Notes under the pieces: model-generated
What the model was told of the DNA's origin: nothing
Seen by the model: the letters and a program-made list of their open reading frames with translations, nothing else
Databases searched by the model: none
From: Aneurinibacillus sp. Ricciae_BoGa-3
GTDB lineage: Bacteria > Bacillota > Bacilli > Aneurinibacillales > Aneurinibacillaceae
Assembly (NCBI RefSeq): GCF_028421645.1
Contig: NZ_CP116887.1
Coordinates: 1,428,001-1,492,000, forward strand
Direction: 5' to 3'
Length of the DNA: 64,000 nucleotides
Made by a program: the position numbers and the translations under genes
Shown: in pieces, positions 18,712 through 27,267 of the stretch
Layout of the letters: every line of letters starts with the position of its first letter
Numbering within the stretch: the first letter of the stretch is position 1

Positions 18712-18722
18712 ATATCGCTAAA
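18712..18722. repeat. Right terminal inverted repeat of the RIT-like element
   Basis: ATATCGCTAAA, the inverted partner of the left end at 15675-15685. Confidence 0.85.
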
Positions 18723-18728
18723 GAGAAA
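18723..18728 (+). repeat. Right copy of 6-bp direct repeat GAGAAA
   Basis: Second GAGAAA flank of the recombinase element, followed directly by the RT codons TTC TTC GAC AAA. Confidence 0.85.
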
Positions 18729-19568
18729 TTCTTCGACAAAGTGAATCATGATCGGTTGATGAGGAAGGTAGCGGAGAAAGTAGAAGATAAAACGGTTCTT
18801 CTCTTGATTCGTCGATTTCTTCAAGCGGGTGTCATGATACATGGAGTTGTCAGAGATTCGGAAGAGGGCACGCCGCAAGGTGGTCCACTAAGTCCGTTGC
18901 TTTCCAACATCGTATTAGATGAACTGGATAAGGAACTGGAGAAGCGAGGACACAAGTTTGTCCGCTATGCAGACGACTGTAATATTTACGTTCGTACACG
19001 TAAAGCGGGAGAACGGGTGAAAGCATCGGTGACCAACTTTATTGAAGAAACACTCAAGCTTAAAGTGAATCAGGAAAAGAGTGCGGTAGACCGTCCATGG
19101 AAACGCAAATTTCTAGGATTTAGCTTTACCTTCCATGTCAATCCGAAAGTCCGCATCGCTCCCCAATCTCTGAAAAGAGTTAAACAGAAAATCCGCGCGA
19201 TCACGTCCCGGAAGAGTCCGATGGCTATCGATGATAGAATCGAGGAACTCAATCAATATCTCATGGGATGGTTGGGATACTTTGCGCTGGCAGATACGCC
19301 AAGTGTTTTCAAAAGTCTTGATATGTGGATTCGCAGACGATTGCGGATGTGCCTATGGAAACAGTGGAAACTTCCCCGTACAAAAGTAAAAAGGCTTATC
19401 GCTTTAGGTGTTCCTAAAGCAAAAGCCTTCGAGTGGGGTAATTCCCGCAAGGGATACTGGCGTATTTCCAACAGTCCTGTCCTGGATCGAACGTTGAATA
19501 ATCGATTCTTCGAATCGCTTCAGCTTAAGAGTCTGGCAGAACGATATGACTCGTTGCGGAGTACATAA
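18729..19568 (+). pseudogene. ltrA: Group II intron reverse transcriptase, C-terminal part (279 codons)
   Basis: Continues the RT in frame from FFDKVNHDRLM. It includes GTPQGGPLSPLLSN, the YADD active site in RYADDCNIY, the thumb/maturase region X with YLMGWLGYFALAD, and ends LAERYDSLRST. It lacks the D and endonuclease domains, as usual for class C. It has no proper start of its own; any translation would have to begin in the element end. Together with 15258-15674 it restores a 418-residue protein. Confidence 0.9.
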
Positions 19569-19570
19569 TG

Positions 19571-19606
19571 AACCGCCGTATACCGAACGGTACGTACGGT
19601 GGTGTG
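19571..19606 (+). ncRNA. Group II intron domain V
   Basis: ACCGCCGTATACC, a GAAC loop and GGTACGTACGGTGGT form the 34-nt catalytic hairpin with a two-base bulge. The triad is CGC, typical of class C introns. Domain VI and the 3' end follow up to about 19641. Confidence 0.8.
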
Positions 19607-19651
19607 AGAGGTCGGGGGTTAATCACCCCCTCCTACTCGATTCGTATAATA

Positions 19652-19801
19652 AACTATATATTGCTTTAAAGTGTTAAAGTTGTTTGGGATGGGTACCGCT
19701 AGGTCCCTTTCTCTCTGGATATCAAAAGTTTACGGGCTTCACACTGTTGAAGTGCCTTGAGCGATTTTTTAAATGGGACTTCCGGTCCCGAAACATCGAA
19801 G
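19652..19801 (+). repeat. Intergenic repeat family, module 1, copy A
   Basis: About 150 bp that recurs at 37545-37700 (inverted) and 60068-60215. Shared landmarks, in order, are a TTGCTTTAAAGT start, TAGGTCCCTT, CACACTGTTGAAGTGC-like text, TTGAGCGATTTTTTAAA and the palindrome GGGACtTCCGGTCCCGAAAC. It lies between convergent mtnN and acuC, on the far side of the intron. Confidence 0.85.
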
Positions 19802-20019
19802 AAAAACATCGTGAGGCGCATTTCCGCACCTTTCTTTCCCCCAGGCCGAAAGGTGTATCGATTTTACCTTTCGGCATAAGTGCAACTTAGGTTGCTGCCT
19901 GCGCTTCCGCTTGCCGCTAGCCAAGATTCCCTAATGCCGGTCCGTCCGTCGTTCCACAAAGCGGCCGTAAAAGCTTCTATGAGGGGAAAGGAGAGAGCGG
20001 CATGGCCCGCGATGTTTTT
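19802..20019. repeat. Intergenic repeat family, module 2 (MITE-like), copy A
   Basis: About 218 bp with imperfect terminal inverted repeats of roughly 38 bp: the left end AAAAACATCGTGAGGC...CCTTTCTTTCCCC matches the reverse complement of the right end, GGGGAAAGGAGAGAGCGG...GATGTTTTT. The segment CCGTCCGTCGTTCCACAAAG near the right end is almost identical in copy C. It ends 4 bp from the acuC stop codon. No transposase is encoded. Confidence 0.8.
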
Positions 20020-20023
20020 CTCA

Positions 20024-21181
20024 TTATCCTCGGGGGCAGTAAAGAAGTGCTTTTTCCACGGTGTTTTTGTTTTTCGTCGTAATTTCATTTCGACGTGGAA
20101 TGGGAGGAAAAATCCCCTCGGGATCGAGAAGGGTGGGGGCAAGCTGGACCGGGCTGAGCGGCTGGTATTTTTTGATCCAGTCATTCGGAACCGGAATATT
20201 GTGTTCTACCTGCTGGCCAGATAACTCTGCCCATAACAGACTCCAGGCCCGGGGCACCACGCGCCAGATGTCATAGCCGCCTCCCCCGGTGGCGATAAGT
20301 TTCCCCTCGCAGAGCTCGTCAGCAAGCGCTCGCGCTAACTTCGGGATCTCCTGATAGATTCGCATGCTCGCAGATAAATGAGTCAGCGGATCAAAGGTGT
20401 GGGCATCACAGCCATTCTGCGTTACGATTACGTCAGGCTTAAAACCCCGGGCCACGGTTGGGAGTACGCTGTAATAAGCATCAAGCCAGGACTCGTCCTC
20501 TGTGAAGGCGTCAAGAGGAACATTCACACTGAACCCATAGCCCTGTCCGTCCCCGCGCTCGGTAATATTGCCGGTTCCAGGAAACAAATATTTTCCGGTT
20601 TCATGGAAAGACAGCGTCAGCACATTCGGATCATCATAAAAAGCCCACTGGACACCGTCTCCGTGATGGGCATCGGTATCGATATATAACACTTTTGCAT
20701 CGTAATGCTTTCTAAGATAGGCAATGGCTACCGAGCAGTCATTGTATACACAAAAACCGGAAGCTCTTCCCCTGAACCCGTGATGCAGGCCGCCGGCGAG
20801 ATTTACAGCATGCCTATATTGCCCTGACATCACCAGCTCACAAGCGCGAATTGTTCCGCCCACAATTAAGGCAGTCGCTTCGTGCATGTTTTTAAAGGTA
20901 GGCGTGTCTTCTGTGCCGAGCCCGTAACTTGCGGCAATAGCCAGTTCACCATCCGTATGGCCGGCTTCCTTTACAGCTTTTATATACAGCGGATCATGCA
21001 CAAGGGATAATTCATCGTTCGTTGCCTGGCGCGGGGCTTCGATGTGTTCCTCTGCAAGCAAGTTTAAACCGCGGAGCAAGTCCATTGTCATTACTAGGCG
21101 CTTTTGATTAAATGGATGGTCATCGTTAAAGTAATAATTTAAGTATTCGTCACTGTAAATAAACGCGGCTTTACTACTCAT
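20024..21181 (-). CDS. acuC: Acetoin utilization protein AcuC, histone-deacetylase family
   Basis: A zinc-dependent class I HDAC-like lysine deacetylase of about 385 residues. Signatures: YIDTDAHHGDGVQWAF, the zinc ligands in the DTDAHHGD and NGCDAHTFDP segments, GGLHHGF and ATGGGGYD. In Bacillus subtilis AcuC removes the acetyl group that AcuA puts on acetyl-CoA synthetase, reactivating AcsA. The ATG at 21181 overlaps the acuB stop (ATGA), so translation is coupled. It is last in acuABC. The intergenic repeat abuts its stop codon. Confidence 0.95.
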   Translation of the reverse strand: MSSKAAFIYSDEYLNYYFNDDHPFNQKRLVMTMDLLRGLNLLAEEHIEAPRQATNDELSLVHDPLYIKAVKEAGHTDGELAIAASYGLGTEDTPTFKNMHEATALIVGGTIRACELVMSGQYRHAVNLAGGLHHGFRGRASGFCVYNDCSVAIAYLRKHYDAKVLYIDTDAHHGDGVQWAFYDDPNVLTLSFHETGKYLFPGTGNITERGDGQGYGFSVNVPLDAFTEDESWLDAYYSVLPTVARGFKPDVIVTQNGCDAHTFDPLTHLSASMRIYQEIPKLARALADELCEGKLIATGGGGYDIWRVVPRAWSLLWAELSGQQVEHNIPVPNDWIKKYQPLSPVQLAPTLLDPEGIFPPIPRRNEITTKNKNTVEKALLYCPRG

Positions 21182-21825
21182 ACAGATCCCTCTAATTCGC
21201 TGGGCCATACTACGCGGTAACCGGCCTCTTCAATTTTGGAAACGATCTTGCGTGGATCAATTGTTTGTACGCGGAACACCAGATTTTTGTTCCCCGAATG
21301 CCTTCCGGGAAAGACAAGTACACTTGTGACGTTACAGTTTGCTTCTTTAAAAAGCTGTGTGATATCCGCAAGCAGCCCCGGTCTATCATCTACTTCTACT
21401 TCGATATGTGAGCTGGGATAATGTACACCCATTAATTCCACTAGTGTATGTAAAATATCCGTCTCGGTCACAATGCCTTTCAGTTCATCGCCTGCAACTA
21501 CCGGCAGGCAACCGATATGATTGTCGTACATGGCAAGAGCTGCTTCTTCCACAAAGTCCAGCGGGTGGCAGGTAATAACATCCTTGCGCATGATAACGGA
21601 AATGGGAGTACTCATCACCTGATTGTCATCTTCATGGCTTTCACCAATGAGGGATGGACAGGCATCTCTTACGTCCCTGTCAGAAAGAATGCCAACTAAT
21701 CTTCCTTTTTCGACGACGGGTAAATGCCGAATCCGATTTTGATCGACTTTTAACAAGCACAGACGAATGGAATCGGTGGGACTCACCGTTATAATGTCCC
21801 GTTTCATAATATTCTCCACGAGCAT
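21178..21825 (-). CDS. acuB: Acetoin utilization protein AcuB (CBS-ACT)
   Basis: A 215-residue protein with two CBS motifs (residues about 5-60 and 75-130) and a C-terminal ACT domain (VEVDDRPGLLADITQLFKEA). This CBS-CBS-ACT arrangement is that of AcuB, the middle gene of acuABC; the molecular role is not settled, though nucleotide and amino-acid sensing is likely from the domains. It starts with ATG after GAGGAGG and overlaps acuC by 4 bp. Confidence 0.93.
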   Translation of the reverse strand: MLVENIMKRDIITVSPTDSIRLCLLKVDQNRIRHLPVVEKGRLVGILSDRDVRDACPSLIGESHEDDNQVMSTPISVIMRKDVITCHPLDFVEEAALAMYDNHIGCLPVVAGDELKGIVTETDILHTLVELMGVHYPSSHIEVEVDDRPGLLADITQLFKEANCNVTSVLVFPGRHSGNKNLVFRVQTIDPRKIVSKIEEAGYRVVWPSELEGSV

Positions 21826-21918
21826 TTTGGCTTCCTCCTCTCAGGTTTCACTTCTCCCGTTGACCTCTATTTATACCAACCATTGTATGATCTATATCTA
21901 CGAAATAGAAAAAGATTC

Positions 21919-22551
21919 TTAATACATAAAGCGATTTTGAAAGCGTATCCGATCAAATGCCTGGATAGATTCCATTGCGACCCGGCTGCCAATGCGCGCC
22001 ATCAAACAGTTGGCCGGGTGGGCGCTAATCTCCGGGTCATCGGTGGCAAACCACTCCAGACCGACTGAAGCCATTACCTTCTCCATGATTTTGCGGTATT
22101 CCCAAACGCTGAGGCCCGTACTCTTTAGATCCCAATGCCAGTAATATTCAGTAGTAAAAACAATATAATTTTCCATTGCGTCATCCATATAGGCAACAGA
22201 AAGCATATCTTCCGCAACATGCTGATGCCGGTAGTCGCTGCTTACTTCAATCGCTCCGAGTTCAAGCAGATCATCCATATTGGCTTGCGACCACCGTTCC
22301 ATGGGATCGGGATATAAAAAAGTGACATAGCCAATAATGGTCTCATCATGTACCGAGATAATAACGCGGCCTTCCGGAAGGTCCGCAATTTCGGCAATAG
22401 CTCGCTGCTGTTCCCTCGGGCGTCGAAAAGCTTTCAAGCCTTCATGCATGTTCAAAGAGGCAATTCTTTCACCCGTTACCGGGCCTTCAATGATAAGGGT
22501 ACCGTATTTCGTCTCTTTTTCACGACGGTAGAACGCTTTGCTATGCTCCAT
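21919..22551 (-). CDS. acuA: Protein lysine acetyltransferase AcuA
   Basis: A GNAT-fold acetyltransferase of about 210 residues. In Bacillus it acetylates the catalytic lysine of acetyl-CoA synthetase and shuts it off. GNAT features are EGRVIISVHDETIIGYVTF, then LLELGAIEVSSDYRHQHVAE, corresponding to the acetyl-CoA binding strand and loop. The ATG at 22551 is preferred, with AGGTG/AGGA upstream; a TTG nine codons earlier has no ribosome site. It is first of acuABC and divergent from its target acsA. A TATAAT lies on the minus strand at 22603-22608. Confidence 0.92.
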   Translation of the reverse strand: MEHSKAFYRREKETKYGTLIIEGPVTGERIASLNMHEGLKAFRRPREQQRAIAEIADLPEGRVIISVHDETIIGYVTFLYPDPMERWSQANMDDLLELGAIEVSSDYRHQHVAEDMLSVAYMDDAMENYIVFTTEYYWHWDLKSTGLSVWEYRKIMEKVMASVGLEWFATDDPEISAHPANCLMARIGSRVAMESIQAFDRIRFQNRFMY

Positions 22552-22671
22552 ATTTCCTGTCACACCTTTTATCCTCAAATGGGTGAAAATTTTTTATTTT
22601 TCATTATACACGAATATTTGGGTAAAAGTTTTGAAAATGCGGTGAACGGGAAAATTATTTACAAGGAAAAT

Positions 22672-22701
22672 TTGCCTAATAGACTGACTATTTGTTATAA
22701 T
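22672..22701 (+). promoter_or_regulatory. SigA promoter of acsA
   Basis: TTGCCT, 18 bases, TATAAT. The predicted start site falls near 22708, at the edge of the cre-like box. Confidence 0.7.
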
Positions 22702-22708
22702 AAAATTA

Positions 22709-22722
22709 AGAAAGGGTTTTCA
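22709..22722. promoter_or_regulatory. cre-like site (CcpA) at the acsA start
   Basis: On the minus strand TGAAAACCCTTTCT matches the cre consensus TGWAANCGNTNWCA at all but two defined positions. Just downstream of the -10, it would let CcpA repress acsA on preferred sugars, as known for acsA of Bacillus subtilis. Confidence 0.65.
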
Positions 22723-22756
22723 AAACAAATATAAATAGGGAGAGGAGTTGGAGCGT

Positions 22757-24484
22757 ATGAATGAAACACTACACCAGAAGAGACTGCCTGTGACCGGCAC
22801 CGGTTACAATATGCCTAGCTATGAAGAAGCATACAAGAATTTCTCATGGGAGGATGCTGAAAAAGAATTTTCCTGGCATACAACTGGGAAAGTAAACATG
22901 GCTTATGAAGCAATTGATCGCCACGCTGAAGGCTGGCGCAAAAATAAAATTGCTCTTTATTACAGCGATCAGAAGCGTGATGAGAAATATACGTTCTTAG
23001 AAATGAAAAGGCTCTCTAATAAATTTGCAAATGTACTCCGCAACCTTGGCATTGTTAAGGGTGATCGGGTTTTCGTATTCATGCCGCGGACACCCGAACT
23101 ATATGTCAGCGTCCTTGGTTCAATTAAAGTCGGAGCTATTGTTGGCCCGCTTTTTGAAGCGTTTATGGAAGGTGCGGTTCGTGACCGCCTGGATGACAGC
23201 GGGGCGGTGGCGATCATTACAACACCTGAACTTCTGCACCGCGTTCCAGTCTCAGAACTCCCGCAGCTCAAGCATGTGATTCTCGTAGGCGCTGAGGGAG
23301 AAGCGGGAGAAGGCCAGATTAGCTTTGAGCAGGAAATGGCAAAGGCTTCCTCTAATTTAGATATCGAATGGGTTGACCGTGAAGACGGTTTAATCCTGCA
23401 TTATACATCGGGTTCTACCGGGAAACCAAAAGGCGTCCTTCACGTTCATAACGCAATGATCCAGCATTACCAGACCGCAAAATGGGTGCTTGATTTACAG
23501 GAAGACGATGTCTACTGGTGTACGGCTGACCCGGGCTGGGTAACCGGTACATCCTATGGTATCTTTGGCCCATGGTTAAATGGTGCATCCAATGTTATCC
23601 GGGGCGGACGTTTTAGCCCGCATGACTGGTATTCTACCATTGAAAAATACCAGGTAACAGTATGGTACAGCGCGCCCACAGCTTTCCGCATGTTAATGGG
23701 TGCGGGGGACGAGCTAGTGAAGCAGCATGATCTATCCAGCCTTCGCCATGTTCTGAGCGTAGGTGAGCCTCTGAATCCTGAGGTAGTATACTGGGGGATG
23801 AAGGTATTTGACAAGCGCATCCATGATACCTGGTGGATGACAGAGACAGGCGCCCAGCTGATCTGCAACTATCCGGCAATGGACGTTAAACCGGGCTCAA
23901 TGGGCAAGCCTTTCCCGGGTACCGCAGCTGCGATCGTGGATGACCAGGGCAATGAACTTCCGCCAAATAGGATGGGGAACCTGGCAATCAAAGTTGGCTG
24001 GCCAAGCATGATGCGCCGCATTTGGAACAATCCGGCTAAGTATGAAGAATATTTTCGCCTTAAAGGATGGTATGTATCAGGCGATTCCGCCTATATGGAC
24101 GAGGAAGGATACTTCTGGTTCCAGGGCCGGGTAGATGACGTCATTATGACAGCGGGTGAACGAGTGGGCCCGTTTGAAGTGGAGAGCAAACTGGTTGAGC
24201 ATCCGGCAGTAGCAGAAGCAGGGGTGATCGGCAAACCTGACCCTGTACGCGGAGAAATCATCAAGGCGTTTATTGCGCTGCGCGATGGCTATGAGAACTC
24301 AGAGGCGCTGCAGGAAGATATCCGCCAGTTTGTGAAAACAGGTCTTGCTGCGCATGCTGCTCCTCGTGAAATTGAAGTGCGTGACAAGTTGCCAAAAACA
24401 CGTTCAGGTAAAATTATGCGCCGCGTGCTTAAGGCATGGGAGCTGGGCTTGCCTACAGGCGACCTGTCCACCATGGAAGATTAA
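22757..24484 (+). CDS. acsA: Acetyl-CoA synthetase
   Basis: A 575-residue AMP-forming ligase that turns acetate, ATP and CoA into acetyl-CoA. ANL-superfamily motifs are present: P-loop YTSGSTGKPKG, DTWWMTETGA, YVSGDSAYMDEEGYFWF and the C-terminal PKTRSGKIMRR, whose lysine is the AcuA acetylation site. The ATG at 22757 follows GAGAGGAG at 9 bases; a TTG three codons earlier is too close. It is divergent from acuABC, whose products switch it off and on. With the acetate symporter at 37.8 kb it forms the acetate-uptake route of this window. Confidence 0.96.
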   Translation: MNETLHQKRLPVTGTGYNMPSYEEAYKNFSWEDAEKEFSWHTTGKVNMAYEAIDRHAEGWRKNKIALYYSDQKRDEKYTFLEMKRLSNKFANVLRNLGIVKGDRVFVFMPRTPELYVSVLGSIKVGAIVGPLFEAFMEGAVRDRLDDSGAVAIITTPELLHRVPVSELPQLKHVILVGAEGEAGEGQISFEQEMAKASSNLDIEWVDREDGLILHYTSGSTGKPKGVLHVHNAMIQHYQTAKWVLDLQEDDVYWCTADPGWVTGTSYGIFGPWLNGASNVIRGGRFSPHDWYSTIEKYQVTVWYSAPTAFRMLMGAGDELVKQHDLSSLRHVLSVGEPLNPEVVYWGMKVFDKRIHDTWWMTETGAQLICNYPAMDVKPGSMGKPFPGTAAAIVDDQGNELPPNRMGNLAIKVGWPSMMRRIWNNPAKYEEYFRLKGWYVSGDSAYMDEEGYFWFQGRVDDVIMTAGERVGPFEVESKLVEHPAVAEAGVIGKPDPVRGEIIKAFIALRDGYENSEALQEDIRQFVKTGLAAHAAPREIEVRDKLPKTRSGKIMRRVLKAWELGLPTGDLSTMED

Positions 24485-24517
24485 AAATACAGGGTTAATA
24501 TGGTGAGCAATGAATGA

Positions 24518-24548
24518 GGATGAGAGGGGACTGTTTAGTTCCCTCTTT
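24518..24548 (+). terminator. Terminator of acsA
   Basis: GAGGGGACT pairs with AGTTCCCTC over a short loop, followed by TTTTG. Confidence 0.8.
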
Positions 24549-24569
24549 TGCTGTTTAACTAAGCTAAAA

Positions 24570-24601
24570 TAAAGAGGGGATGCTTATGCATCCCCTCTTT
24601 G
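24570..24601. terminator. Second hairpin between acsA and the convergent PBP gene
   Basis: AAAGAGGGGATGC pairs perfectly with GCATCCCCTCTTT around a TTAT loop. The symmetric A/T tails suit a bidirectional terminator; it is the likely terminator of the minus-strand PBP gene. Confidence 0.85.
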
Positions 24602-24698
24602 CTTGATTCGATGTTCACCAGGCATCCCTGGAATGTTTTTATCACTGGAAACTAAAGTTGGCCAACGCTTTAGGCCGCATGTTACCTGAGTCTTGTTA

Positions 24699-27124
24699 TT
24701 AATGATTGGCATGAGCAGCATGGCTTCCGTGTCCGGTATGCTGCTGATGTTTTGGTGTCTGGTGTTCTCCTGTTCCCGACTTATTCGGGTGGGCAGGTGA
24801 CGGCTGCTGGTTTTGCGTCTGTGTGCCTGAATGGCTTCCGTTGTCAGCTCCCCCTGTATTTGGCGGAGTAATGGAGCCTGGTTGTTTGCCAGGGTCTGCC
24901 GGGTTGGCAGGAACTGCCGATTTACCAGTAGTCCCCAGGTCACTTGCCTGAACGGGGCTCGGCTCGTTGCTGTACTCCTGGGGAACGTACTTTTCATTGA
25001 AATAGTCGGTTGTAACGGGACCTGAATTTCCCGATGCAAGCTTGCCGTTGCGTAAGTCTACTGTTCGTTCAACTATGCCGGCTGGCATCGCCATTTTATG
25101 GCTCGCAGGGGAAAGTTGAGGCTCTGTGTTTATTACAGTTGAGAAAATTTTTCCCCAGATTTTCTGGGCACGGTAGTACGAATAATGTGGAATCGCGTAC
25201 GGCTGGTCAAAGCCTACCCATACTCCAATGGATATGTCAGGCGAGTAGCCCACAAACCACTTATCCTTATTATCGGAAGTCGTTCCTGTTTTCCCGGCCA
25301 CATCTTCGTTTCCGATATAATTTGGTATGATTCCTGAAGCGGTTCCTTCATGTACGACGGAGCGCATCATATCGGTAATTAACCACGCTGTCTGAGGCGA
25401 GTATACGGGAGCTGAGTCGGTTTTATGTTGGTAGATCACCTGGTGGTCGCTGTTCTCGATTCGTTCAATCATATAGGAATGAACGAAATTGCCCTGATTG
25501 GCAAACGTTGCATAGGCATTCGTAATTTGCTCTACCGTAAGCCCCTGTGTAAGACCCCCGATAACGCCGGACGGCGCATAATTATCCTCATTGGTTAGCG
25601 TGGTGACTCCCATTTTTCTCACATATGCCAGCGATTCCTTGATTCCAGTCTTTAAATAGGTTTTAATGGCCGGAATGTTGTACGAGTACGCAAGTGCCTG
25701 CCGAGCTGTCACACTGCCATGCCAGTTAAGATCGTCATTTTTTGGCTGCCAGCCGTTAATGTCAATGGGTGAGTCGTCTATAATGCTGGCAGGCTGCACG
25801 AGTCCCAGCTCTAATGCAGGAGCGTAAGCGGATAACGGTTTCATTGTGGAACCGGGTTGTCTGGGATGCGTTACATGGGAGAACTGCTGCGATTTAAAAC
25901 CTCGTCCCTCAATCATGCCAAGGATAGCGCCTGTTTTATTCTGAATGAGAACAGCACCAACCTGCTCAGGCTGATTGGACCATTTCTTGTTCCCGATGTA
26001 ATACGATAAATTAGGGCCGAAATTATCCGCATTCGAACCAATGGCCTGCATTTTATCGTAGAGTGTTTTATCAATCGTTGTGTAGATATGATAGCCACCC
26101 TGCCGAATTTCCTTTTTTTCTCTTCCAACAAAGTTTGGTAGTTTTGTTTTTTCAAGTCTGGATTTTTTTCCAGATCCTGGTTCAACAGTTCTACAGCAGC
26201 CCTTTCTTCAATTTCTACGGTGAGATACGGATACTTATCGAATGCCTTTTCTTTCGGCTTCGTATTGAGGTGAGCTTTTATATCATATTTCAGGGCTTCC
26301 TCATATTCATTCTGGTTGATTTTATGGTCCTCCAGCATCCGGCTGAGTACATATTTCTGCCGCACGATTCCTGCTTTGCGGCCTCCGTCGTTAAAGGGTA
26401 TGTAGCTGTATGGCGCTTGAAACATGCCAGCAAGATAAGCGGACTGCGCAATGTTTAAATCCTTCGCACTGACGCCAAAAATGCCTTGCGCTGCCGCTTC
26501 GATACCGTATAGATTAGACCCCTGGTAACTTTTCCCTAAATACATTTTATTTATGTAAGCGGTGAGTATTTGGTCTTTCGTAAACATGCGTTCCACGCGG
26601 AGTGCCAAGAAAATTTCCTTGAACTTGCGGTCCATTGTCTGCTTGGGCGAGAGTATGGTTTGCTTGATAAGCTGCTGCGTCAGTGTGCTTCCTCCGGTTT
26701 GTACAGATGAACCGGTCAATTGCTGGATTCCGGCCCGGGCGATTGAGGAAGGCACCACACCGTGATGCTGGTAAAAATATCTATCCTCCGCGGAAGTAAT
26801 GGCATCAATAAAATGGGGGGATACATGGTCAAGTGAAACCAGCTGTCGGTCTTCATCCGTCTGAAGCTGCCCGATTAACGACTTATCTCTAAAATAAGCA
26901 AACCCTGTTAAATTGTTATTATTAATTTTATTATAAATTTCATTATAACTGCGGACAGGGTCCGACTTAACAAGAGAGGCTACGTATCCGGCAGCGGCTC
27001 CTCCGGTGAATAAAACACCCATAAAAAGCATTAGTGTCATAATTTTAATAATTTTTATAAAAGTATACCAGAAACTTGTTCTAGGCCTGCCTGATCCATT
27101 GGCAGAATCATCTTTTTTACCCAT
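24699..27124 (-). pseudogene. Class A penicillin-binding protein 1A/1B, frameshifted
   Basis: A bifunctional peptidoglycan synthase read in two frames. Frame 1 (from 27124) has a membrane anchor near residues 25-50 and the GT51 transglycosylase with EDRYFYQHHGV and GGSTLTQQLIKQT. Near 26112, in a run of seven As, the frame changes. The second frame carries the transpeptidase: STMK, SYN and KTGT motifs, then a Gly/His/Asn-rich tail. One extra A (A8) would join them into a normal protein of about 808 residues. The change may be a real mutation, slippage at the A7 tract or a sequencing error. Start ATG follows AAGGGGGA. Confidence 0.88.
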
Positions 27125-27267
27125 CTACTTCCCCCTTCCGGAACAAAAACATTATATCATAAAGACGCTGTATAACGATAAATGTTGCATGTTATGCTTC
27201 CTTTTGGTTATTATGAAAATATCAATGCTTTTATAATCATTTGTTTGCTGGGAAAGCGACAAGTAAT
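27125..27267 (+). promoter_or_regulatory. Divergent region with tyrS promoter
   Basis: A perfect TATAAT on the plus strand at 27232-27237 lies about 35 bp before the T-box stem I. No strong -35 is evident. The minus-strand PBP promoter should also lie here but is not clear. Confidence 0.55.

Larger units (their letters stand above)
15675..18722 (-). mobile_element. RIT-like element with three tyrosine-recombinase domains
   Basis: A 3,048-bp insert in the intron RT gene. The ends are perfect 11-bp inverted repeats, TTTAGCGATAT at 15675 and ATATCGCTAAA ending at 18722, with weaker similarity beyond. It carries only two genes on the minus strand, which together encode three complete tyrosine recombinases; the reading frames overlap. 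This is the layout of 'recombinase in trio' (RIT) elements, except that the first two recombinases are fused. No cargo gene is present. The empty target can be reconstructed exactly. Confidence 0.85.
14706..19641 (+). mobile_element. Group IIC intron, interrupted by a recombinase element
   Basis: The 5' end GTGCGCCCGGCATGGG and a structured domain I are followed by an internal reverse transcriptase gene. Domain V lies near 19571-19606 and the 3' end near CCTACTCGAT. Insertion directly behind a Rho-independent terminator, the CGC (not AGC) triad in domain V and the short RT without an endonuclease domain all point to bacterial class C. Removing the 3,048-bp insert leaves an intron of about 1.9 kb, the usual size. 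Exact ends are estimated to within a few bases. With its RT broken, it should not be able to move by itself. Confidence 0.88.

Noticed and set aside
18642-19568. Open frame starting with MYLSEVSLQDLT as an independent 308-residue RT
   Set aside because: The first 29 codons belong to the recombinase element; the RT part begins exactly behind the 6-bp repeat, so it is the second half of a split gene.
19864-20184. Open frame that reappears as HAAL(S/F)FP...FTAALWN in two repeat copies
   Set aside because: The similarity is explained by the DNA repeat (module 2); one copy overlaps acuC and neither has a ribosome site.
26090-26125. Programmed -1 frameshifting in the PBP gene
   Set aside because: The A7 tract is suggestive, but there is no ideal X XXY YYZ heptamer in the zero frame, no clear stimulator, and class A PBPs are not known to use recoding; kept only as a possibility.
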